Positions 40,233 through 47,836 of a stretch of 64,000 nt of DNA are shown piece by piece. The notes under the pieces are model-generated. The model saw nothing but the letters and a program-made list of their open reading frames with translations, had not been told where the DNA came from and did not search any database. Position 1 is the stretch's first letter. Every line of letters begins with the position of its first letter. The DNA comes from Lachnospiraceae bacterium. Its GTDB lineage: Bacteria; Bacillota_A; Clostridia; Lachnospirales; Lachnospiraceae. The position numbers and the translations under genes are program-made. Location of the stretch: assembly GCA_016287765.1 (NCBI GenBank), contig JAEEWS010000011.1, positions 9,108-73,107 on the forward strand. The letters are read 5' to 3'.

Positions 40233-40982
40233 TTACTCGTAATCCACTACATTTACCCAGCTCTGAAGGAACTCACGTTCCTTTTCATTGCCCTTTACGG
40301 ACTGGGATGCAGCTACAATGGGCATCCATTTCTGGATATATCTCTTATCTGTCTTGCTCTTTGCGCAGAAGAGATCCAGGTACTTCTCAGCACCCTCTAT
40401 GTCTCCGTTGAGCCAGAAAAGAAGATAGGATCTGGCAACATCTGCGGATGCATTTCCCTGAGTAGCATGTGACCAGTCAAGGATGCAGGGCTTTCCGTCC
40501 GGAGTGATGATGATATTTGAAGGGTTAAAATCACCGTGGCAAAGCTTATTGTGCTTGGGCATACCGTCCAGTCTTGTAAGCAGTTCATATCTCGTGGTGG
40601 CATCGAAATCCGTCATGGAGATCTTTCTGTTCATCTTATCCTTTAATTTGGTAAGAAGAGGACAGTTCTTGGACTGCATCTCGATCTGAAGATCTACGAA
40701 AAGCTCCAGATACTCATCCTTTTTCTCGGGATTCTCTTCCATGAGCTGAGCCAGTGTCTTTCCTTCCACAAAGTTTGTGATGATGGTCCACTTTCCGTCA
40801 AGGACGGTTACTTCATGGATCTTGGGAATGTTAAGGCCTGTCTCCTCTACTCTTGCCTGATTGAGAGCCTCGTTCAGAACATCGGCCTTGGAATAAGTCG
40901 CATCAAAAACCTTCATGCAGAGGTCTCCGTCGCGGTAAACGGTCTTGTTGTTTCTTACTGCTATGATCCTGTCAAGTTTCAT
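40233..40982 (-). CDS. APH/choline-kinase-like phosphotransferase
   Basis: 249 residues with the protein-kinase-like fold of aminoglycoside phosphotransferases: catalytic loop LCHGDFNPSNII (Brenner motif) and the metal Asp in CILDWSHA. The N-terminal KxxYRDGDLCMKVF is the nucleotide-binding strand. The natural substrate (sugar, choline-like or a protein) is unknown; similarity to resistance enzymes is fold-level only. Its ribosome site overlaps the adhE stop, so it is certainly in the adhE transcript. Confidence 0.8.
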   Translation of the reverse strand: MKLDRIIAVRNNKTVYRDGDLCMKVFDATYSKADVLNEALNQARVEETGLNIPKIHEVTVLDGKWTIITNFVEGKTLAQLMEENPEKKDEYLELFVDLQIEMQSKNCPLLTKLKDKMNRKISMTDFDATTRYELLTRLDGMPKHNKLCHGDFNPSNIIITPDGKPCILDWSHATQGNASADVARSYLLFWLNGDIEGAEKYLDLFCAKSKTDKRYIQKWMPIVAASQSVKGNEKEREFLQSWVNVVDYE

Positions 40983-40995
40983 ATTCTTTCCCTCC

Positions 40996-43713
40996 TTATG
41001 CCTTCTTCAATCCGCTCTTCGCACGGCGATAGGGCTGTTTGAAATTGTGAACGTCGTCTGCTTCAATAAAGTCCGCTGCCTTGGGCATTACCGGCTCTTC
41101 AAAGTTATTCTTTCCATAGTAAGCATTAAGGTACATCTGCTTGATCTCACTCATAAGAGGATATCTGGGGTTAGCACCTGTGCACTGATCATCGAAAGCC
41201 TGTTCAACCATCGCATCAAGACGATCCAGGAAATCCTTCTCATCCGGTACGTAATCTCTGATGGTGGGCTTGATGCCTACTCTTGCCTTAAGATCGTTTA
41301 CCGCCTTGATGAGGTTCTCCAGCTTTTCGGAATCTGTATTTCCGCCAAGGCCCAGAGCATCTGCCACTTCTGCATATCTTGCCAGTGTGTGGGGATGATC
41401 ATACTGTGAGAAGGTACCCATCTTAACAGGTGCTTCAGCCGCATTGAAACGGAGAACCTGTTCAAGCATGAGAGCATTTGCCACACCGTGAGCTACATGG
41501 TGGAAAGCACCGAGCTTGTGAGCCATTGAATGGCATACACCCAGGAAAGCATTTGCAAATGCCATACCTGCCATTGTTGCCGCATTGGCCATCTTTTCAC
41601 GTGCTTCCACGTCTGTCTGTCCGTTATCGTAAGCACGGGGAAGATACTTGAAGATCTCCTGCAGTGCCTGTTTTGCAAGTCCGTCTGTATAATCGGTAGC
41701 CATAACCGAAGCATAGGCTTCAAGCGCATGGGATACAGCATCGATACCCGAAGCTGCGGTAAGTCCCTTGGGAGCGCTCATATGGAAATCGGTATCGATG
41801 ATCGCCATATTGGGAAGGAGCTGATAATCTGCAAGAGGATACTTGATACCGCTTTCCTGATCTGTGATAACTGCAAAAGGTGTAACCTCGGATCCTGTTC
41901 CGGCTGATGTGGGGATGGCTACGAAGTAGGCCTTTTCTCCCATCTTGGGGAAGGTATAAACTCTCTTACGGATATCAATGAATCTCATTGCCATATCCAT
42001 GAAATCTGCTTCGGGATGCTCATAGAGTACCCACATGATCTTACCTGCGTCCATTGCGGAACCGCCGCCGAGAGCGATGATGGTATCGGGCTTAAAGGAA
42101 CGCATAAGCTCTGCACCTGCCTGTGCACATGCAAGAGTCGGATCGGGAGCAACATCAAAGAAGGTCTCATGAACGATACCCATTTCGTCCAGTTTTTCCT
42201 CGATGGGCTTTGTATAGCCATTGTTGTAAAGGAAACTGTCTGTTACGATGAAGGCACGCTTCTTGCCCATTACTGTTCTGAGTTCGTCAAGAGCAACAGG
42301 CAGACATCCCTTCTTCATATATACCTTTTCGGGAGCACGGAACCAAAGCATGTTTTCTCTCCTTTCAGCCACTGTCTTAATATTTAAAAGATGCTTTACA
42401 CCTACATTTTCCGAAACGCTGTTTCCGCCCCAGGAGCCGCAGCCCAAAGTAAGGGAAGGAGCAAGCTTAAAGTTGTAGAGATCGCCTATGCCTCCATGAG
42501 AGGAAGGTGTGTTGACAAGCACACGGCAGGTCTTCATACGGCTCTGGAACTCATCCAGCTTAGCCTGCTCGGTCTGAACGTTTAAGTAAATGGATGATGT
42601 GTGACCGAAACCGCCGTCTGCAATGAGATGTTCAGCCTTTGCAAAAGCATCCTGAATATCTTCGGCTTTATACATGGCAAGAACGGGTGAAAGCTTCTCG
42701 TGAGCAAATTCTTCGCTGATGTCTACGCTCTCAACTTCGCCGATAAGCACCTTTGTTCCCGCAGGAACGGTAACACCTGCGATCTCAGCGATCTTTGCGG
42801 CTCTCTGTCCTACGATCTTTGCATTCAATGCGCCGTTTATCAAAATAGCCTTACGTACTTTTTCTGTTTCTTCCGGATCAAGGAAGTAGCAGCCTCTGTC
42901 TGCAAACTCCTTCTTAACGGCAGCATATACGTTCTTGTGAACGATGACAGACTGCTCGGAAGCGCAGATCATACCGTTATCAAAGGTCTTGGAGTGGATG
43001 ATGGAGTTAACCGCAAGAATGATATCTGCGGACTCATCGATGATAGCGGGAGTGTTTCCTGCACCGACACCAAGAGCGGGCTTTCCGGATGAGTAAGCTG
43101 CCTTTACCATTCCGGGACCACCGGTGGCAAGAATGATATCAGCCTCTTTCATAAGAAGGTTTGTCATATCCAGTGAAGGAACATCGATCCAGCTGATGAT
43201 GCCTTCGGGAGCTCCTGCCTTTACCGCAGCTTCCAGCACGAGTTTTGCCGCTGCGATGGTGCATGCCTTAGCTCTGGGATGAGGGCTTATGATAATGGCA
43301 TTTCTTGTCTTAAGTGCGATAAGTGTTTTAAAGATCGCAGTGGATGTGGGGTTGGTGGTGGGAATAACTGCCGCGATGACACCGATGGGCTCCGCGATCT
43401 TCTTCATTCCGTAGGCCTTATCCTCTTCCACAACTCCGCAGGTCTTTGTATCCTTGTAAGCATTGTAAATGTACTCTGCTGCATAGTTGTTCTTGATGAC
43501 TTTATCTTCAACGATACCCATGCCTGTCTCTTCAACAGCCATCTTTGCAAGAGGGATCCTCGCTTGGTTTGCTGCTATCGCAGCTGCCTTAAAGATTTCG
43601 TCTACCTGTTTCTGGGTGTAGGCAGAAAAGATCTTCTGTGCCGCTTTTACTTCGGCGATGGTTTTTTCCAGTGTTTCAACACTGTCAACTATTGTTCTTT
43701 CCTTGTTTTCCAT
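40996..43713 (-). CDS. adhE: Bifunctional acetaldehyde/alcohol dehydrogenase
   Basis: 905 residues. The N-terminal CoA-acylating aldehyde dehydrogenase (1-440) has PTTNPTSTAIFKT and the nucleophile C250 (MICASEQSV); the C-terminal iron alcohol dehydrogenase (from about 460) has the NAD loop ALGGGSAMDAGK and iron ligands in DAVSHALEAY and GVCHSMAHKLGAFHHVAHG. It reduces acetyl-CoA to ethanol, consuming two NADH, and typically forms spirosomes. A Rex-type operator covers the promoter. Six genes for kinase, electron carriers and hydrogenases follow without a terminator. Confidence 0.97.
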   Translation of the reverse strand: MENKERTIVDSVETLEKTIAEVKAAQKIFSAYTQKQVDEIFKAAAIAANQARIPLAKMAVEETGMGIVEDKVIKNNYAAEYIYNAYKDTKTCGVVEEDKAYGMKKIAEPIGVIAAVIPTTNPTSTAIFKTLIALKTRNAIIISPHPRAKACTIAAAKLVLEAAVKAGAPEGIISWIDVPSLDMTNLLMKEADIILATGGPGMVKAAYSSGKPALGVGAGNTPAIIDESADIILAVNSIIHSKTFDNGMICASEQSVIVHKNVYAAVKKEFADRGCYFLDPEETEKVRKAILINGALNAKIVGQRAAKIAEIAGVTVPAGTKVLIGEVESVDISEEFAHEKLSPVLAMYKAEDIQDAFAKAEHLIADGGFGHTSSIYLNVQTEQAKLDEFQSRMKTCRVLVNTPSSHGGIGDLYNFKLAPSLTLGCGSWGGNSVSENVGVKHLLNIKTVAERRENMLWFRAPEKVYMKKGCLPVALDELRTVMGKKRAFIVTDSFLYNNGYTKPIEEKLDEMGIVHETFFDVAPDPTLACAQAGAELMRSFKPDTIIALGGGSAMDAGKIMWVLYEHPEADFMDMAMRFIDIRKRVYTFPKMGEKAYFVAIPTSAGTGSEVTPFAVITDQESGIKYPLADYQLLPNMAIIDTDFHMSAPKGLTAASGIDAVSHALEAYASVMATDYTDGLAKQALQEIFKYLPRAYDNGQTDVEAREKMANAATMAGMAFANAFLGVCHSMAHKLGAFHHVAHGVANALMLEQVLRFNAAEAPVKMGTFSQYDHPHTLARYAEVADALGLGGNTDSEKLENLIKAVNDLKARVGIKPTIRDYVPDEKDFLDRLDAMVEQAFDDQCTGANPRYPLMSEIKQMYLNAYYGKNNFEEPVMPKAADFIEADDVHNFKQPYRRAKSGLKKA

Positions 43714-43765
43714 AGATACCTCCTATTGTCGGTTATGATCCAGAGATGTTTTTCTTTCTGCCAAC

Positions 43766-43801
43766 AATATAGCATCCAAAACTTTGTTAAAAAATTATCA
43801 A
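43766..43801 (-). promoter_or_regulatory. adhE: adhE promoter with Rex operator
   Basis: An 18-bp Rex-type site, TTGTTAA-AAAA-TTATCAA (43784-43801), matches the clostridial consensus TTGTTAA-N4-TTAACAA with one change. The extended -10 TGC-TATATT (43771-43766 on the minus strand) lies 17 bp from a hexamer inside the site, so bound Rex would block the -35. Rex is displaced by NADH, so reducing conditions should induce the operon. Confidence 0.75.
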
Positions 43802-43853
43802 TTTCACATACCTATTATATTAAATTTGATATATCCTTCTCCGAATTCCCTGA

Positions 43854-43924
43854 TTTTGAGCCTTTGGGGACGGGGTTAGGGGTTCATTTTTTGAACCCCT
43901 AACCCCGTCCCCAAAGGGTCAAAA
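43854..43924. repeat. Perfect 26-bp inverted repeat, REP/MITE-like
   Basis: Arms at 43861-43886 and 43892-43917 are perfectly complementary around a T5 loop; one mismatch further out (43860/43918), TTTTGA/TCAAAA extends the arms to 33 bp. G-rich on one side, C-rich on the other (TTTGGGGACGGGGTTAGGGG). It lies between the adhE promoter and the LysR terminator and has no coding content. The sequence style is that of dispersed REP-type palindromes mobilised by Y1 transposases. Confidence 0.85.
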
Positions 43925-43926
43925 AA

Positions 43927-43954
43927 AGCCGGACAGATTTTTTCTGTGTCGGCT
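43927..43954 (-). terminator. Terminator of the LysR gene
   Basis: AGCCG/CGGCT and ACAGA/TCTGT form a stem around T6; the minus strand then runs into seven Ts. It is about 65 bp past the LysR stop and directly beside the large inverted repeat. Confidence 0.75.
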
Positions 43955-44019
43955 CCTAATTTAGTGATGTTAAAGCTGTTACCTTCCGCCCTTTCGGGGT
44001 ATATCATTTTATATCATTC

Positions 44020-44943
44020 TCAGTCGAAGTTCTCTCTCTTCACCCTGCAAAGTTCTGTGATAAATGCCTTGTCCAGATCAGTCAGTTTGTAGTCTTTTTT
44101 ATATATGAGTACATCCTTGTATATCTTTTTATTTTCATAACACTCTCTTTGAATAAGACCGTATCTGTTAAGAAGCTTTTGAGGGATAAGGGATACCCAC
44201 ATGAAGGTTTCATGGTTCTCATCCAGAAGTTCAAACTGACTTGCCCTTTCAAAGACATATATCCTCTTGTCCATATCCGGCAATTCTTCCTTTTTAACTT
44301 CGGATAAAGCCAAGGACGGAACATAGGGATCTGCATGGGCGATCTCAATATGATCTCTCAGATCCGCAAAACTGATCTCGGAGAGCTTTGCCAGTGGTGA
44401 TTGTTTACTCATCACCAGGTCATATTTAAACTTGGTTATGAGCTCATAGGTCAACCCTTTACTTTCAAGCATTTCCTTATAATACTTGTCAAACTGCTCT
44501 GCATATCTGATTATTCCCATCTGGTAGTTCTGTTCAAGAACATTCTTTATGGCGCGCAAGGCATTGGTCTCTTTATAAAAGATCTCAAATTCCCTTTCGT
44601 TTAAAAGATTGTTTGAAAATGATGCAAAGGCTTCCGCTATATAACTGGCTCTGGGAACGGACACGGAAAACTTCTTCTTGTCCTCATAGCCTTTTTTAAA
44701 CATATTTTCGGCTATATCCACCTGCTTTAAGATGCTCCTGGCATATTTCAGGAATTCTTCTCCTTCCAGAGTAACCTTCATGCCCTTGGGAGACCTTTCG
44801 AAGATACTTACTCCCAGGGATGATTCCAATTCCTTAATGGAACGGCTTAAGTTGGGCTGATCCATATAGAGTTTTTCCGCTGCCTTATTTATTGACCCGC
44901 AGGCTGCTACTTCAATAGCATATTTTAAATAAAGTAAGTTCAT
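44020..44943 (-). CDS. LysR-family transcriptional regulator
   Basis: 307 residues. The N-terminal winged helix (3-60) has CGSINKAAEKLYMDQPNLSRSI, followed by the effector-binding domain (about 90-295). GAGGT precedes the ATG. The effector is not deducible. It lies upstream of adhE on the same strand but is separated from it by a terminator, the inverted repeat and the Rex promoter, so control of adhE by this protein is possible but unsupported. A leader hairpin lies just upstream of its start. Confidence 0.85.
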   Translation of the reverse strand: MNLLYLKYAIEVAACGSINKAAEKLYMDQPNLSRSIKELESSLGVSIFERSPKGMKVTLEGEEFLKYARSILKQVDIAENMFKKGYEDKKKFSVSVPRASYIAEAFASFSNNLLNEREFEIFYKETNALRAIKNVLEQNYQMGIIRYAEQFDKYYKEMLESKGLTYELITKFKYDLVMSKQSPLAKLSEISFADLRDHIEIAHADPYVPSLALSEVKKEELPDMDKRIYVFERASQFELLDENHETFMWVSLIPQKLLNRYGLIQRECYENKKIYKDVLIYKKDYKLTDLDKAFITELCRVKRENFD

Positions 44944-44978
44944 AGGTTAACCTCGAAAATTACCCCAAAAAAGAGGAG

Positions 44979-45017
44979 AAGCCCATCAGAATGGGGAGGG
45001 AAATAACTGATGGGCTT
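44979..45017. promoter_or_regulatory. Leader hairpin in front of the LysR gene
   Basis: An 11-bp perfect stem (AAGCCCATCAG/CTGATGGGCTT) with a 17-nt purine-rich loop, 36 bp before the LysR start. On the minus strand a T6 run follows seven bases later, so it may act as an attenuator. No matching riboswitch class is recognised. Confidence 0.5.
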
Positions 45018-45116
45018 GATTTATGAAAAAAATCTTGTAAGCTATTTAATTGTGTTGTTCTTTCAACGATGGCAATTATAAACCTCTATTTTTAAGATTG
45101 CGTGTAAAAAAAGTGA

Positions 45117-45144
45117 ACAATCTGTTAACATTTTAACAGATTGT
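45117..45144 (-). terminator. Terminator of the small membrane protein gene
   Basis: A 12-bp perfect stem, ACAATCTGTTAA/TTAACAGATTGT, with a 4-nt loop, then T7 on the minus strand four bases later. Confidence 0.8.
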
Positions 45145-45166
45145 CCGGAGATAAAGAAATAACGGT

Positions 45167-45466
45167 TTACTTAAATAATCTTTTGTTTGTGATGATGATC
45201 AAAGCACTCAGAGGGATAGTGAAAAGTGCCACAGCGAAATCTCCTTCGTTGGCAGCAAGACCGATCACTGATGCTGCAAGAAGAGCTGCTCCTGCTGCTT
45301 TCTGAACAAGAAGATATCCTAACTTACTGAGCTTAACCTGCTTTGATGCTTCAGGTTTATATTCTCTGATATTGGAGATACGATGATTTCTCTCCTTGAT
45401 CTCTTTAAGTGCTGCATTGTATCCTGCGATATAGGCTTCATCGTATAAGCTCACTGTCTGTGTCAT
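45167..45466 (-). CDS. Small two-helix membrane protein, unknown
   Basis: 99 residues. The N-terminal 50 are polar and helical (AYIAGYNAALKEIKERNHR); two hydrophobic helices follow (about 55-72 and 77-93). AAGGAG precedes the ATG. It is a single-gene unit with its own terminator. I do not recognise a family; the soluble helix plus hairpin topology is common among Lachnospiraceae membrane proteins of unknown role. It lies between the LysR gene and the LexA-like gene without sharing a transcript with either. Confidence 0.65.
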   Translation of the reverse strand: MTQTVSLYDEAYIAGYNAALKEIKERNHRISNIREYKPEASKQVKLSKLGYLLVQKAAGAALLAASVIGLAANEGDFAVALFTIPLSALIIITNKRLFK

Positions 45467-45613
45467 AATTTATCTCCTTATCTAAAACCAAATGATCTTT
45501 GAACTCCTTGTTACCCTCTTGGGAATCTGACTGTCCGGAAGTTCATTTACCGCTTTTCTTTACGCGATCATAATAACACCATGTCATGGGGAAATTTCTC
45601 CGCATCCCGTCCG

Positions 45614-46459
45614 TCAGTTCAAAACTTTTCCGAATATTGCCAGCTCATCATCTTCCCTGATATTTATCGGCTTATAGTCCGGATTTAATGATATCAGGCT
45701 CACTCCTTCGGGACTTTTTTGAAGTTTTTTGCAATATGCATTTCCGTTAAGGAAAAAGATACCGATCTCTCCGTTTTCCAGACTCTCACATCTCTTGATC
45801 CAAACCGTCTGTCCGTTACTGTAACGGGGCTCCATACTGTTGCCTTTGATCCTGATACCGAAGTCGGCAGCCATGGAAACTTCATCTCCCACCTCAACCT
45901 CGGTGTAATCCTCTCCGTCAAGGAACTCACCTGTTCCTGCGGATGCGGGCAGGTTATAAAGTTTAAGGATCCTGGTGGGTCTTTTGATCTCGGAAACAGG
46001 AACGATATTCTTTTCTGTCTTGGCAGATCTGCGGATTTCACTGATCTTGACCGTCCTGTCAGCTCTTTTGACCTCGTCGATCTTATCCGTCTTCCCGGAT
46101 CTATTGAACTTGCCCGAATTCTTTTCTGTATCTTCCCTTTTCTCTCTGAATTCCTCCGAAAGAAGCAAAAGTGAAATATACTCGGACGCTTTTTTCCTGC
46201 CTTCTTCATTCAATCCCGCAAAAGCCTCGATACCCACGATGTCTTCATTTTCAAATTCACCGTAAATATTTTTTATATCAAGAACCTTACATATGGCCAG
46301 AAACTGTAATGCATTGGGAATGCTCACATCCTTTTCCCAGGAACTTACGGAAGCCACCGAAGGGTTAAACCCGAAGGCCTTAAGTCTTTCGGCCAGTTCA
46401 CCCTGAGAAAGCCCTGCAGCTTTTCTGTTCTTTGCAATTGTGGCTCCGATCTTCTCCAT
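45614..46459 (-). CDS. LexA/CI-like autocleaving repressor (XRE + S24)
   Basis: 281 residues from MEKIGATIAKNRK (46459), fixed by AGAGAGGATGCT and by the promoter's -10 box overlapping the more upstream ATG. XRE helix-turn-helix (about 5-60, SQGELAERLKAFGFNPSVAS), a long charged Lys/Arg linker (95-165), and a C-terminal S24 peptidase-like domain with the scissile A174-G175 (PASAGTGEF), S208 (GNSMEP) and Lys at 244/245 (CKKL). So it is probably cleaved under DNA damage or another signal. The usual LexA winged helix is absent, so it is a phage CI-type repressor. Two operators lie in its own promoter. No other prophage gene is near. Confidence 0.85.
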   Translation of the reverse strand: MEKIGATIAKNRKAAGLSQGELAERLKAFGFNPSVASVSSWEKDVSIPNALQFLAICKVLDIKNIYGEFENEDIVGIEAFAGLNEEGRKKASEYISLLLLSEEFREKREDTEKNSGKFNRSGKTDKIDEVKRADRTVKISEIRRSAKTEKNIVPVSEIKRPTRILKLYNLPASAGTGEFLDGEDYTEVEVGDEVSMAADFGIRIKGNSMEPRYSNGQTVWIKRCESLENGEIGIFFLNGNAYCKKLQKSPEGVSLISLNPDYKPINIREDDELAIFGKVLN

Positions 46460-46487
46460 AGCATCCTCTCTGCTCTTTATATCTTGC

Positions 46488-46539
46488 ATTATATCAATTT
46501 TAAATTGAATGTCAAGCATTTTTTCAATTTAAAATTGAA
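46488..46539 (-). promoter_or_regulatory. Promoter and twin operators of the LexA-like gene
   Basis: Minus strand: TTGACA (46515-46510), 16-bp spacer, TATAAT (46493-46488). A 13-bp palindrome CAATTTTAAATTG (46495-46507) lies in the spacer and another, CAATTTAAAATTG (46525-46537), lies 30 bp away, upstream of the -35. The pair are reverse complements at three helical turns, as expected for cooperative repressor binding. Confidence 0.7.
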
Positions 46540-46570
46540 TTTTATGATCTTCTTAGTTACAATTCACAGA

Positions 46571-46628
46571 TATGCAAGCAGTCAAAACTCCGAAAGCTTG
46601 CTTTCAAAGAGTTTTAGCTGCTTGTATA
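46571..46628. repeat. Large imperfect hairpin in the csp upstream region
   Basis: Twenty-base arms (46571-46590 and 46609-46628, 17 of 20 paired) enclose a second stem GAAAGC-TT-GCTTTC. There is no T run, so it is not an intrinsic terminator. It may be a REP-like remnant or a processed RNA structure. Apart from this and the two promoters, 46540-46845 shows nothing. Confidence 0.55.
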
Positions 46629-46753
46629 TTCTGCGTAGCGGTAACGCCCCCGCCCTCATGAGCAAGTAGCAAAGCGGATTGCGAATGCATGGCTGTGGGC
46701 TTGTGAACTGTAACATAATCTTCTTTAAGTTTTTTTATACAATTAAAAATAGT

Positions 46754-46782
46754 TTGACATTTTAAAGCTGAAATGCTATTAT
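46754..46782 (+). promoter_or_regulatory. Cold-shock gene promoter
   Basis: TTGACA (46754-46759), 17-bp spacer, TATTAT (46777-46782), giving a leader of about 57 nt before the ATG, with TTGGAGGATTT as ribosome site. Confidence 0.75.
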
Positions 46783-46845
46783 TACAGACTGTAGGGCAAT
46801 TGTGTCCCACATAGATTTATTTATATTTTTTGGAGGATTTCAGAA

Positions 46846-47046
46846 ATGCATAAGGGTACTGTTAAGTGGTTTAACAACCAAAAGGGCTATGGCTTCATCT
46901 GTGACGAAGAGGGCAAGGACGTTTTCGTTCATTACTCAGGTCTCAACATGGAAGGCTTCAAGTCTCTTGAAGAGGGCCAGGCTGTTATGTTCGATGTAAC
47001 TGAAGGTGCTAAGGGACCTCAGGCAACAAACGTTACAAAGTGCTAA
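46846..47046 (+). CDS. Cold-shock-domain RNA chaperone
   Basis: 66 residues, a single cold-shock domain: [11 protein letters not shown] (RNP1) and DVFVHYSGL (RNP2), complete at this length. It melts RNA secondary structure at low temperature or stationary phase. It has its own strong promoter and terminator. It diverges from the LexA-like gene but shares no operator with it. Confidence 0.95.
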   Translation: MHKGTVKWFNNQKGYGFICDEEGKDVFVHYSGLNMEGFKSLEEGQAVMFDVTEGAKGPQATNVTKC

Positions 47047-47134
47047 TCAATTAAGCTTTTCAATGTACCTTTTTCAATATAAACGATATTTATATAGGAA
47101 ACAGTTATATTGTGAACTAAGTTTGAGGAGACAA

Positions 47135-47162
47135 AAAAAGGAACGCAAACGCGTTCCTTTTT
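47135..47162. terminator. Terminator of the cold-shock gene
   Basis: A 12-bp perfect stem, AAAAAGGAACGC/GCGTTCCTTTTT, with a 4-nt loop, placed between convergent csp and mgsA. Confidence 0.9.
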
Positions 47163-47194
47163 CTGTTGCCAAAATATATACCTTAAATAAATGA

Positions 47195-47665
47195 TCAAAG
47201 TGTGGCTGCCCTGTCTCTCACCAGCTTGTCGAAGTTGATGATCTTATGCTCATACTCCTTATTCATAAACTCGGAATGAAGCATGAAATCCGCAGTGGCC
47301 TTGGTGTTTGCAATGGGAATATCGTAAACCGCAGCTATCCTTAAAAGAGCTTTTACATCAGGATCATGAGGCTGAGCGGTAAAGGGGTCGGAAAGGAAGA
47401 TAACGAAATCCACTTTACCCTCTACGATCTTGGCGCCGATCTGCTGGTCTCCTCCCAGAGGGCCGGAATTATAGGCACGTACGGGAAGTCCCGTCTTGTC
47501 GGTGATCATTCTTGCGGTGGTACCTGTTCCGCAAAGGAAATGGTGCTTTAAGATGTCCTTGTTTTCATTGCACCACTCAATAAGCTTCTGCTTCATGCCA
47601 TCATGAGCGATAAGCGCAATGTTCTTCTGTCTTCCGATGGTCATTGTGATAAATTCATTATCCAT
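47195..47665 (-). CDS. mgsA: Methylglyoxal synthase
   Basis: 156 residues from MDNEFITMTIG (47665). Conserved segments: NIALIAHDGMKQKL, FLCGTGTTARMI (phosphate site), AYNSGPLGGDQQIGA and the catalytic Asp in IFLSDPFTAQPHDPD. It converts dihydroxyacetone phosphate to methylglyoxal, a bypass of lower glycolysis under phosphate limitation or carbon excess. It diverges from aspS. Confidence 0.93.
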   Translation of the reverse strand: MDNEFITMTIGRQKNIALIAHDGMKQKLIEWCNENKDILKHHFLCGTGTTARMITDKTGLPVRAYNSGPLGGDQQIGAKIVEGKVDFVIFLSDPFTAQPHDPDVKALLRIAAVYDIPIANTKATADFMLHSEFMNKEYEHKIINFDKLVRDRAATL

Positions 47666-47836
47666 AGAATTACCCCACAAAATATATTTTTCATAATGCA
47701 GTGAATGATCTCACTTTCGCCCATTATAACCGTTTTTTTCGGTGCTGACAAGTATCCCAACTTTGATATTGCATTTATGTGTTCATCCGTGCTAAAATAC
47801 GAGTTTAGAGTACAGAATATGAAAGGAAAAATTATC

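Noticed and set aside
40233..40982. Aminoglycoside resistance gene
   Set aside because: Only the generic kinase fold motifs match; the gene is embedded in a fermentation operon and shows no sign of mobility.
45614..46459. True LexA of the SOS system
   Set aside because: The DNA-binding part is an XRE helix-turn-helix, not LexA's winged helix, and the operators do not resemble SOS boxes.
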